Source: Acidimicrobiales bacterium
GTDB taxonomy: Bacteria > Actinomycetota > Acidimicrobiia > Acidimicrobiales > UBA8592
Reading direction: 5' to 3'
Assembly (NCBI GenBank): GCA_030740795.1
Contig: JASLWO010000069.1
Span: forward strand, 1 to 47,076
DNA length: 47,076 bases
The position numbers were made by a program, and so were the translations under genes. Positions 16,777 through 24,129 of the stretch are shown here, one piece after another. The notes beneath the pieces were generated by a model. The model had not been told where the DNA came from. It worked only from the letters and a program-made list of their open reading frames with translations, and searched no databases. Position 1 is the stretch's first letter, and every line of letters starts with the position of its first letter.

Positions 16777-17754
16777 TTAGTTTGTCGGGAATTCTTGTTC
16801 CACTAATTTTTCGCTGAGGGCCCATAAGGCCTTAGCGGTGTCTTCATTGTAGATATATGGGAAATAGCCATTTTCACTAGGATTCCCACCTTCTATACCG
16901 ACTTGGCAATCTCCAAGATACGCCCCATTATCGGTTCTCAAATCATTTGTAGTAGCAGCCCATACCTGTGTTGCTGCCCCTGCCTCCATTGATTTGAAGG
17001 GTAGCCCACCGGTTTCTTTTGCTTCAACAGATGATGTTGATCGAGCTTTAACTCGTTCAGTCATCTCTTCCATAAGTTCCGGAGTTAAGTGGCGGCCAAG
17101 GTCAGTAAGGATGACTCCGGGGTGCACTGCGAAACTTTGAATTCGCTCTCCGTAGCGTCGAACTAGTTCGCGTGTGAAATGGATATTCGCGCTCTTGCTA
17201 CGACCATAAGATTCCCAAGCACTGTATTCTGTCGTATCAAAATTAGGGTCTTCAAGATTCACATCGGAATGCGTATGCCCTGCCGAAGAAAGATTGATAA
17301 TTCTTGGATTCTCACCGACCTTGATCGCTGGCATTAAGAGGTTAGTTAGCAGAAAGTGCCCGATATGATTCGTTCCAAATTGCATTTCAAACCCATCTGT
17401 CGTCTTCATAAATGGGCATGCCATTATCCCTGCATTATTTATCAGCACATCAATTGCTGTTCCTTTAGCAAGGAAATTCTCCGCATAAGCTCGAATGCTA
17501 GCTAAGTCTGCGAGATCAACTATCCCTATTTGCAGATCAGCAGAAGGGACACTCCCTTGAATACGTTCTTTAGCTGCTTCAAGTTTTTCGAGATTTCGAG
17601 CCAGAATAGTTACTGTGGCACCGGCTTGACTTAAAGCTCGTGCTGATTCCTCTCCTAACCCACTTGATGCTCCAGTAATCATAAAATGCCTTCCAACCAA
17701 GTCATGGCCTTTTAGCACTTCATCTGTTGTTGTATCCGCTCCGTATCCTGTCAT
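16777..17754 (-). CDS. SDR-family oxidoreductase (retinol dehydrogenase-like)
   Basis: A 325-residue short-chain dehydrogenase/reductase. It has the NAD(P)-binding TGASSGLG (about 26-33), NNAGIMACP (about 106), the active-site Ser in NLSSAGH (about 151) and YGRSKSAN (about 181-188). Its length and C-terminal extension resemble WW-oxidoreductase/retinol dehydrogenase-like SDRs. The start at 17754 is chosen for a GGAGG Shine-Dalgarno 5 bases upstream; a Met seven codons earlier lacks one. The substrate is unknown. Confidence 0.9.
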   Translation of the reverse strand: MTGYGADTTTDEVLKGHDLVGRHFMITGASSGLGEESARALSQAGATVTILARNLEKLEAAKERIQGSVPSADLQIGIVDLADLASIRAYAENFLAKGTAIDVLINNAGIMACPFMKTTDGFEMQFGTNHIGHFLLTNLLMPAIKVGENPRIINLSSAGHTHSDVNLEDPNFDTTEYSAWESYGRSKSANIHFTRELVRRYGERIQSFAVHPGVILTDLGRHLTPELMEEMTERVKARSTSSVEAKETGGLPFKSMEAGAATQVWAATTNDLRTDNGAYLGDCQVGIEGGNPSENGYFPYIYNEDTAKALWALSEKLVEQEFPTN

Positions 17755-17861
17755 GTCAACCTCCGTTATTTGCAATTATATTAATAGAACTGTCAATCTT
17801 GGAAAATCAAGAATAACCGGATGTATGGTCCATTGAGTATCGTATCGGCTAGCGTGTTCGT

Positions 17862-18308
17862 ATGCCTAGGACAACAGTTAACGATCTTGTTAATGCTGCA
17901 AAAGAGAGTTTGGAGGAGTTAACGGTTTCTGAACTCAAATCTGAAATTTCCTCAGATACTTGTATTGCCATTGACATTAGGGATTTTCGTGAACGCTTAT
18001 TAGAAGGGACTATCCCGGGCTCTGTCTCTGCTCCAAGAGGAATGATTGAATGGTGGTTTGACCCTGAAAGCCCATATCACAAAGAAGGATTCAATTTAGA
18101 GGACCGATTTGTTTTGTTCTGTTCTTTAGGTTGGCGGTCGGCTTTGGCCGCTTCCACTCTTCAGGACCTTGGTTTTCACAACGTTGCGCATTTAGCTTCT
18201 GGGTTTACTGGGTGGGTTGAAGCCAACGGTGATGTTGAGCTTGTTACCTCCGGTGGGAAATGGTTCAATTCGAGCGATGACATCATTGCTTCTCTAATTG
18301 ATGATTAA
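17862..18308 (+). CDS. rhodanese-domain protein
   Basis: A 148-residue single rhodanese domain. The CDC25-like substrate loop contains the catalytic Cys in LFCSLGWRSALAA (Cys about 87), preceded by IDIRDFRERLLEGTIPGSV. It transfers sulfane sulfur to thiol or cyanide acceptors or carries persulfide. The stop TAA shares its last base with the ATG of the downstream exonuclease gene (TAATG), so translation of the two is likely coupled. No functional link between the two families is known to me. Confidence 0.88.
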   Translation: MPRTTVNDLVNAAKESLEELTVSELKSEISSDTCIAIDIRDFRERLLEGTIPGSVSAPRGMIEWWFDPESPYHKEGFNLEDRFVLFCSLGWRSALAASTLQDLGFHNVAHLASGFTGWVEANGDVELVTSGGKWFNSSDDIIASLIDD

Positions 18309-18925
18309 TGCGACACAATCCTTCTGCTTTCAATGAAACCCGATTCGCCTGTCTTGATTTTGAGACAACTGGCTTCTCATCGCGTACGAACCGTGTAGTT
18401 GAAGTCGCAGTTGTTATTGTTGAAAACGGAATTATTGGTGAATCGTGGACGACCCTTATCAACCCTGGCAATGACCACGAGTTAGGAGCTTCTCATGTAC
18501 ATGGCATTAAAAGAGAATGGTTGTCAGATGCACCGTCTTTCAGCGAAATCGCCGGAGACATGTACAAGCAACTTGACCAAAGTGTGATTGTAGCTCATAA
18601 CGCAGATTTTGATCTACGTTTCCTTCATGCCGAAATGGACCGTTCCGGATACTTACCTAATGGCTTGCATTTTCCGAACTGGGACAGTAGAGAAGCAGCC
18701 GCATATGCCCCTAAAGCGACACTTTCTAGAAAACTAAGTGATGTAGCCACAGCTTTTGATATAGATCTATCAAATGCTCATCAGGCTTTAGATGACACTT
18801 ACGCCGTTGCTGAGATTGTGGCTGCACTGACACCTGTTGTTGGGGAAGAATTAATGTTCAATAACTTATTTCAATCTCCCGGGGAACCGGACCCATCTGG
18901 GATGTTCGCACTTCGCCCAGCCTAA
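18308..18925 (+). CDS. DnaQ-like 3'-5' exonuclease (DEDDh)
   Basis: A 205-residue exonuclease domain protein. The DEDDh motifs are intact: Exo I DFETTG (about 17-22), Exo II HNADFDLRF (about 98-106) and Exo III with AHQALDDTYAVAEI (His and Asp near 157 and 162). It resembles the epsilon proofreading subunit or RNase T/ExoX-type exonucleases and removes nucleotides from DNA or RNA 3' ends. It is translationally coupled to the rhodanese gene and converges on the PhyH gene. Confidence 0.88.
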   Translation: MRHNPSAFNETRFACLDFETTGFSSRTNRVVEVAVVIVENGIIGESWTTLINPGNDHELGASHVHGIKREWLSDAPSFSEIAGDMYKQLDQSVIVAHNADFDLRFLHAEMDRSGYLPNGLHFPNWDSREAAAYAPKATLSRKLSDVATAFDIDLSNAHQALDDTYAVAEIVAALTPVVGEELMFNNLFQSPGEPDPSGMFALRPA

Positions 18926-18932
18926 ACCCATC

Positions 18933-19742
18933 TCATGGATACAAAATAGGGTTTAGCGGACCTCCGACTGTTTCGCCGGGTAGTCTCCCATCTAACCAAA
19001 ACTTCAGGTCAAATTTTTGTTCAGGGGTGGGTTCAAGGATTCGGGTTCCTTCAGCTACATAGATGACAGTCATAACCGGTCTTGGCATGTTACTAGGGTT
19101 CGCAGGTGCACTGTGAATGGTGAAACCTGAATGGAATGTTGCATCTCCTACTCGCATCGCTCCATACGTCGTAACGGACTGTTCTTGGTCATCTATCCAT
19201 TTTTGAATTTCGTGATGAGATTCATCTGAAATTACTCCTGCATTAATGTCGCCTAATCCATGAGATCCAGATACGAAATGCATTGAACCTATCTCTTTGC
19301 TGATATTGCTGAGTGGGAGCCACATCGTGAGCGTTGAACCTTTTTCTAATGGCCAATATGTTTGATCTTGGTGCCATGGGGTGTGCCCTCCGCCGGGCTC
19401 TTTAAGTAGCGCTTGGTCATGGTAGAGCCGGACACTTGAGGCTCGCAAAAGTCTGGCTGCTGCGTGGGCGAATCGTTTAGCAAAAACAAATTTTTTGCAT
19501 GTTTCGTTTCTTTGCCAAAGGTTGTGAACTTGCAAAAAAGCTTTTCCATATGTATCCCGATCTTGCAAAGGTTTTTTTTCATATACGCCGTTCGCAGCTG
19601 TTTCCTCTAGAGAAGGTTTAAAATTTCCTATTTCTTCAGGAGTTGACAGTCCTCTAATGCAAACATGGCCGTCACGTTCAAAATCTATTATCTCCGACTC
19701 TGTGATTAGTTCGGATACGTCACTTAAGTCCACTTTTTCCAT
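18933..19742 (-). CDS. phytanoyl-CoA dioxygenase (PhyH) family protein
   Basis: A 269-residue Fe(II)/2-oxoglutarate-dependent oxygenase. The metal triad is visible as HQD in PWHQDQTYWPL (about 121-123) and the distal His in FTIHSAPAN (about 206), with the 2-oxoglutarate-binding Arg following in MPRPVMTV. PhyH proteins hydroxylate branched-chain acyl-CoAs or small metabolites. The gene follows the lytic transglycosylase gene by 43 bases on the same strand; any functional link is unclear. Confidence 0.88.
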   Translation of the reverse strand: MEKVDLSDVSELITESEIIDFERDGHVCIRGLSTPEEIGNFKPSLEETAANGVYEKKPLQDRDTYGKAFLQVHNLWQRNETCKKFVFAKRFAHAAARLLRASSVRLYHDQALLKEPGGGHTPWHQDQTYWPLEKGSTLTMWLPLSNISKEIGSMHFVSGSHGLGDINAGVISDESHHEIQKWIDDQEQSVTTYGAMRVGDATFHSGFTIHSAPANPSNMPRPVMTVIYVAEGTRILEPTPEQKFDLKFWLDGRLPGETVGGPLNPILYP

Positions 19743-19785
19743 AACCCCATCTTATGCTTTTCCAGCTTGAAAGGAGTTAGAGCCC

Positions 19786-20319
19786 CTACTTGCATTCCCA
19801 GTGCTCCCACCCACCGATATCTAGCAACCAAACGGCTGCATAAATATTTGCTACAGGATCAAAGGGAGATGCCCCCTGAAATCCAGATAGTCGTGCTCTT
19901 TCTTCCCAATATCGTGGAATATGTTGCATTAGCCCCGATGCCCCGCTTTCTTGATTTAGAGCGTTAGGGTCTCCTCGACTTTCGCACCAAAGCACACGCA
20001 TGAAGTTGTCTTCTTGATCTACTAGACCATATTCGCTCAAGGCCCCCCTAACGGTTCGTCTCCACCGTTCAATGCTTTGTTCATAAACAGTGTCGAGGAG
20101 CTCAGGGGTAGGTGTTGGTTCAGGAATCGGGGTGGGAGTCGGTTCAGGGGTAGCAGTTGGTTCAGGAATCGGGGTGGGAGTCGGTTCAGGAATTGAAATA
20201 ACTAACCTGCCTGATGAAATCACGTCAGAGGGTTTTCCATCACAACCTAAACCCAGTAATAAAAAAGCTAGGCATAGTGGCAGCAATGAACTTAATTTGA
20301 CGTTTGGTTTCAGGTACAT
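19786..20319 (-). CDS. lipoprotein with transglycosylase SLT-like domain
   Basis: A 177-residue exported lipoprotein: signal peptide and lipobox LGLGC (Cys about 26), a Pro-Thr-Glu spacer made of PEPTPTPIP units (about 45-73), then a compact SLT lysozyme-like domain. The catalytic Glu is in LWCESRGDP (about 112), with NQESGASGLMQHIP and DPVANIYAAVWLL as further goose-type/SLT motifs. It is expected to cleave peptidoglycan glycan strands outside the membrane. It lies 23 bases downstream of a VanY-like gene with a similar linker, so the two form a wall-remodelling pair. Confidence 0.85.
   Translation of the reverse strand: MYLKPNVKLSSLLPLCLAFLLLGLGCDGKPSDVISSGRLVISIPEPTPTPIPEPTATPEPTPTPIPEPTPTPELLDTVYEQSIERWRRTVRGALSEYGLVDQEDNFMRVLWCESRGDPNALNQESGASGLMQHIPRYWEERARLSGFQGASPFDPVANIYAAVWLLDIGGWEHWECK
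20114..20190 (-). repeat. 42-bp tandem repeat in the Pro-Thr linker
   Basis: A 35-base sequence at 20114-20148 is repeated exactly at 20156-20190, a period of 42 bases or 14 codons, so copy-number changes would lengthen or shorten the linker in frame. Confidence 0.85.
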
Positions 20320-20342
20320 GGTTTCCTTGAAATCGGAATAAT

Positions 20343-21173
20343 TTATTCTTCAATAAGGGCTTTGACTATAGTCGCTGATTCAAAGTGCCAATCTTCACGC
20401 ACCATTCCATTTGGTAAAAGCGTTGCAGAACTACATTCAATCACTTCGGGATCCCCCCACCATTCAGGATTCTTTAAGTCTGTACAGCCAGGAGCTAACC
20501 CATAAAGCATAGATCTTTTGATAGGTATCACTGATTCGTCCTGTTCACACAATCCTTGCAAAGCGCCATTTCTAACGTTCGCTGCGTATATGAGGTGAGG
20601 GATCTCTTGCATTAGATAGTTAAAGTGATTTTCTTTTTCGTCATAACAGCCGATGATTGTGTGACGCCACTCGCTGTGGTCCGCGGTGAGGTCTATAGCC
20701 ATCCCTGCGACATGCATTGATTCATCTGGGTGAAGTGCTACTGAAGGACCGAATCTTTCTGAGGTGTAGTAATCGAGTTGGTCGTAGTAGTTCCTGAAAG
20801 CGCTGCGAACCGCAAATACTTTGCCATCCTGTTTAGCCGCTTCGCACATCCTGTCATAACGGTCTATATGGTCTTGTACTCCCTGAACAGTTTTCCCGTA
20901 GATAGTTTCTGGAGTGCATACTGAAGGTACGAGTCCATGAGGACGGTCATCAGAGAACGCCATGTAGCCCAAATCTATAGTTTCTACCGGATCTGGTGTT
21001 GGGGTTGGCTCCGGTGTAGGTGTCGGCAGAGGGGTTGGCGTCGGCTCCACAGTAGGCTCAGGAGAGGGTTCTGCAGGTGCAGGTTTTGATATCGGAACAG
21101 AGAGAAGTTCAGGCGCATTGGTTTCTGCACAAGCGATACAGAAAAACAGAAGAAGTACTATAAAGGGTTTCAT
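20343..21173 (-). CDS. VanY-like D-alanyl-D-alanine carboxypeptidase (M15 family), exported
   Basis: A 276-residue exported protein: hydrophobic N-terminus with an atypical lipobox-like CIAC, a Pro-Thr-rich spacer (about 35-62) and an M15 zinc peptidase domain. The zinc ligands are seen in SMHVAGMAIDL (His and Asp about 174 and 181) and REDWHFE (His about 265), with SAFRNYYDQ as the substrate strand. Such enzymes trim the terminal D-Ala from peptidoglycan stems. The ATG at 21173 is preferred because GGTGA lies 6 bases before it; GTG codons at 21182 and 21185 are alternatives. It is in an operon with the SLT-domain gene. Confidence 0.85.
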   Translation of the reverse strand: MKPFIVLLLFFCIACAETNAPELLSVPISKPAPAEPSPEPTVEPTPTPLPTPTPEPTPTPDPVETIDLGYMAFSDDRPHGLVPSVCTPETIYGKTVQGVQDHIDRYDRMCEAAKQDGKVFAVRSAFRNYYDQLDYYTSERFGPSVALHPDESMHVAGMAIDLTADHSEWRHTIIGCYDEKENHFNYLMQEIPHLIYAANVRNGALQGLCEQDESVIPIKRSMLYGLAPGCTDLKNPEWWGDPEVIECSSATLLPNGMVREDWHFESATIVKALIEE

Positions 21174-21230
21174 TACTTTCACCACGATAGGAGATTCTTT
21201 GGTTAGTCATGCTGGTGGTAGGCTCAAAAA

Positions 21231-21674
21231 ATGCCGAGTGATAACTTTATGAAACTGGCGAATGCGATACACCGTGCTCTGATAAAGGTATCTTCAGGGA
21301 AACAGGGTTGGGAAATAGCAGGGATGCCTGTCTTGAAACTCACGACCACGGGAAGGAAAAGTGACATAGCCCGTACCGTGATGCTCACAAGCCCTCTGCA
21401 AATAGATGAAGGTATGGTTATAGTTGCCTCTAAAGGTGGCTCTGAGAAACACCCTGAATGGTTTATGAACCTTCAAGAAAATCCTGAAGTGATCGTCGAG
21501 ACTCAATCTGGGAGTAAAGCTATGCTGGCAAAAATTATGGACCCTGATAATCGCGAGGCTCGGTGGAATGAAATCATTCAAAATTTCAGGAATTACGACG
21601 AATATCAAAATCGGACTGATCGTGTAATCCCACTAGTTGTTTTATTGCCAAAGAACCTTTCATCTTCTAATTAG
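21231..21674 (+). CDS. Ddn-like nitroreductase/quinone reductase family protein, probable F420H2-dependent
   Basis: A 147-residue split-barrel protein. The signature VLKLTTTGRKSDIARTVMLT (about 29-48), followed by VASKGGSEKHPEWFMNLQENPEV, is typical of the deazaflavin-dependent nitroreductase (Ddn, DUF385) family, which reduces quinones and nitro compounds with F420H2. It diverges from the VanY-like gene (57 bases between starts) and lies 52 bases upstream of an SDR gene on the same strand, so the two may share a transcript. Confidence 0.88.
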   Translation: MPSDNFMKLANAIHRALIKVSSGKQGWEIAGMPVLKLTTTGRKSDIARTVMLTSPLQIDEGMVIVASKGGSEKHPEWFMNLQENPEVIVETQSGSKAMLAKIMDPDNREARWNEIIQNFRNYDEYQNRTDRVIPLVVLLPKNLSSSN

Positions 21675-21726
21675 GAACTTATTTGCCTTTCAGATAGATT
21701 CCTCCTAAACGTTGAAGGAGTTTTAA

Positions 21727-22542
21727 ATGGAATTAGAAGGCAAATCTGTAGTAGTTACTGGTGCTTCGAGAGGAATCGGAGCAGAGATTGCAAAGCAGTT
21801 TGCATACGCGGGTAGCCGCGTAGTCCTATCTGCACGGTCAGAAGATGCAATATCAAGGCTTGCTGAAGAGATCAGTGGTACAGCAATTCCTCTCGACGTA
21901 AACGACCCTGAAAATGTAAGGACCTACATTGACCGTGTTGAAAGTGAAACTGGTCCGATAGATATTCTGATCAATAATGCTGGCATAGAGAAAAGTACTT
22001 TAATTGAGGACATAACCGAGTCCGAAATTGAAGAAACTCTGCGCGTGAATTTGATCTCACCCCAAATCTTGACAGCTTCTGCACTTCCTAGAATGCTTGC
22101 TCGAGGAAGTGGCCATCTGGTTTTTACGTCTTCCATTGCGGCAACAACAGGACAACCAGCAATGTCTGCCTACTGCTCATCAAAGGCTGGGTTAACGAGA
22201 TACGCTGAATCGCTTCGTATGGAACTTAGATATACCCCGCTGAACGTGACGATCCTCCACCTTGGCCCAGTAGATACAAAGATGTGGGATCAGATTGATA
22301 CTGACGTATTAATGAAGAAAGGTAAAGATAGATTTATGAAGCTTAGGGTTATGGCAGTCGCTGACCCGACAAAGGTGGCGAAAGCCACTGTGAAGGCTGT
22401 CGAAAAAAATAAGAAAGAGGTGCGCCTTCCAAAACGAATGGCATCCAATGCAGCGTTAAACGGGATTTCTACAAAATTATTTGCAGCGTTATTAACTGGA
22501 ATTGATGTCCGCACAGAGGGCGGGAAAGCACCAATACAGTAA
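21727..22542 (+). CDS. SDR-family oxidoreductase
   Basis: A 271-residue classical short-chain dehydrogenase. Motifs are TGASRGIG (about 11-18), NNAGIE (about 85-90), the catalytic Ser in FTSSIAA (about 136) and YCSSK (about 150-154). It uses NAD(P)H to reduce or oxidise a ketone/alcohol; the substrate is not known. A GAAGGAG Shine-Dalgarno stands 6 bases before the ATG. It follows the Ddn-like gene. Confidence 0.9.
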   Translation: MELEGKSVVVTGASRGIGAEIAKQFAYAGSRVVLSARSEDAISRLAEEISGTAIPLDVNDPENVRTYIDRVESETGPIDILINNAGIEKSTLIEDITESEIEETLRVNLISPQILTASALPRMLARGSGHLVFTSSIAATTGQPAMSAYCSSKAGLTRYAESLRMELRYTPLNVTILHLGPVDTKMWDQIDTDVLMKKGKDRFMKLRVMAVADPTKVAKATVKAVEKNKKEVRLPKRMASNAALNGISTKLFAALLTGIDVRTEGGKAPIQ

Positions 22543-22602
22543 ACACAATTTCCTGAGAGTGCTTAGGTTGCAGTCGCTTGTTCGCGAATCAGGTTTTTTT
22601 AA

Positions 22603-22791
22603 TTATGTAATGGTCGAGGACTTGCCGTATCCGCAGATGCTCAGGAACATTTTCTATACCTATTAATCGGTCAACTGATGCTTCAAGGTGGTAAACCCGT
22701 CGCTCATGGTAGCTGGCGAGAACACCCAGAAAAACTCCTGGCTAAAGTGACAACTGGATGGAGACGTCAGCTTCAGTATCTTCGGGGATAG
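22603..22791 (+). other. open 62-codon frame in the gap before the tRNA genes, possible gene remnant or small ORF
   Basis: In the 252-base gap after the SDR gene, one plus-strand frame stays open for 62 codons from the TAA at 22600 to a TAG at 22789, three bases before the antisense tRNA gene. Its only ATG (22678) would give a 37-residue basic peptide (WREHPEKLLAK, GWRRQLQYLRG). No Shine-Dalgarno is seen and I recognise no family. It may be a decayed gene end or chance. Confidence 0.2.
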
Positions 22792-22794
22792 TTG

Positions 22795-22867
<73 letters not shown>

Positions 22868-22911
22868 GAATGGATCCTACCCATCAATCGTCAAGATATG
22901 AAACAAAACAG

Positions 22912-22942
22912 GTAAAAGCCTTCTCTTTTGAGAAGGCTTTAC
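22912..22942 (-). terminator. intrinsic terminator after tRNA-Asn
   Basis: On the minus strand, 1 base after the tRNA-Asn 3' end, AAAGCCTTCTC and GAGAAGGCTTTT form a near-perfect long stem with an AAAA loop, followed by T-rich sequence (ACCTGTTTTGTTT). It separates tRNA-Asn from the CAU tRNA. Confidence 0.75.
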
Positions 22943-22943
22943 G

Positions 22944-23016
22944 CTCCGGGGGTGGGGCTCGAACCCACGACCTGCGGATTAACAGTCCGACGCTCTGCCA
23001 ACTGAGCTACCCCGGA
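22944..23016 (-). tRNA. tRNA-Asn (anticodon GUU)
   Basis: A full cloverleaf on the minus strand: acceptor TCCGGGG/CCCCGGA, D-stem GCTC/GAGC, anticodon stem TCGGA/TCCGC around CTGTTAA (anticodon GTT), T-stem GTGGG/CCCAC with TTCGAGC, discriminator G. No CCA is encoded. An intrinsic terminator follows directly. Confidence 0.96.
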
Positions 23017-23084
23017 AGGTTGAACGGAGGATAGCAGCACAACGGTACAACTGTGTATTTAAGCGAATGATTACCTTAAGAATT

Positions 23085-24098
23085 TTAATCATCCGTTTCA
23101 TTTAAGTTCTTTAGCACTTGAGATGAAGCTAACTTTCGAATAATTCGTTGCAATTTGAGCCGTACTGCCTCTTTTGAAATCCCCTGAGAGCTACCAATTT
23201 CTTCAAGAGTTGCTTTCTTCCCTCCATCAAGTGAGAATCTTTGGACTATCACTTCTCGTTCAGCTTCGGATAGTTCGTTCAGCGCTCTCCGAAGAGAATC
23301 TTTCACCATTGCTTTATCAGCTTCTTCCTCAGGTGAAGGTCCCTGTTTGTCCTGTATTAAATCCTCTAACTCAGAATCACCTTCTCCTATAGCTTTATTT
23401 AGGGAGACGGCATCTTGTTTTATAGATAAAAGTTGTTCAACCTCAGCTTCAGTCATCTCAGCTTCATCAGCAATCTGAGCAAGTGATGCTTCCTCCCCAG
23501 TGGCTTGAAGTATTTCATTTTGGACTTTTTTAATCCGAGCAATTTTGTTTCTCAGATATTCCGGCACTTTAATTGTGTGCTGTTCATCAACGTAACGGTT
23601 GATAGTTTGCTTGATCCAATTCCGAGCATACGTTGAGAATTTATTCCCAAGGAGAGGGTCGAATTTCTCTACTGCCCTTATAAGACCAATATTTCCTGCT
23701 TGCGTTAAGTCATCTAAAGGAACTATTTGGTTGATATGCGTAGAGGCTAATTTACGAACAAGTCCTTGGTTGCGGTTGATCATCTCTTCTTTTGAAGCTT
23801 TCCCATATGTTACAATTTTAAGGTTTTCACGCAGTATTTCTGATTGGACCGACGTTAGTTTCACGTCTTCTGAAAGTATTGTTTCTCCCATCTCAAGTAT
23901 TTTTAAAAAGTTAAATTCAAAATTCTTGCTGCTCGCAATAGTTTCTTGGATATGAACGAATTTAGATGATCTCGGATTTTCACTTACGGCTTGGTTGAAG
24001 ACTTCGAGGATCTCTTTACTTGCGATTGCAGCCTTTTGAATCTGTAGACCATGGGAGCGTTCTTCCGCTTGCGTCAATAAACGTTTATCGTTCTTCAT
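23085..24098 (-). CDS. sigma-70 family RNA polymerase sigma factor, divergent RpoD-like
   Basis: A 337-residue sigma factor with a short region 1.2-like N-terminus (LLTQAEE), region 2 (about 103-181), region 3 (about 182-250) and region 4 (about 265-325). Region 2 has LVRKLAS, DLTQAGNIGLIRAVEKFD and KFSTYARNWIKQ. Compared with the primary factor motif TYATWWIRQAIT, one Trp is Asn (160) and the -10-reading Thr is Asn (167); the HTH of region 4 reads ISKEAVRLKLQ instead of TRERIRQIE. It is probably an alternative (group 2/3) sigma with shifted promoter preference. It lies 31 bases downstream of dnaG, a classical partner of rpoD. Confidence 0.88.
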   Translation of the reverse strand: MKNDKRLLTQAEERSHGLQIQKAAIASKEILEVFNQAVSENPRSSKFVHIQETIASSKNFEFNFLKILEMGETILSEDVKLTSVQSEILRENLKIVTYGKASKEEMINRNQGLVRKLASTHINQIVPLDDLTQAGNIGLIRAVEKFDPLLGNKFSTYARNWIKQTINRYVDEQHTIKVPEYLRNKIARIKKVQNEILQATGEEASLAQIADEAEMTEAEVEQLLSIKQDAVSLNKAIGEGDSELEDLIQDKQGPSPEEEADKAMVKDSLRRALNELSEAEREVIVQRFSLDGGKKATLEEIGSSQGISKEAVRLKLQRIIRKLASSQVLKNLNETDD

Positions 24099-24129
24099 GA
24101 TTATTGAATCTCATATACTGATATTTTTT

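Noticed and set aside
20100..20200. Repeats in the Pro-Thr region as a CRISPR-like array
   Set aside because: The repeats are in frame within a coding sequence and have no unique spacers.
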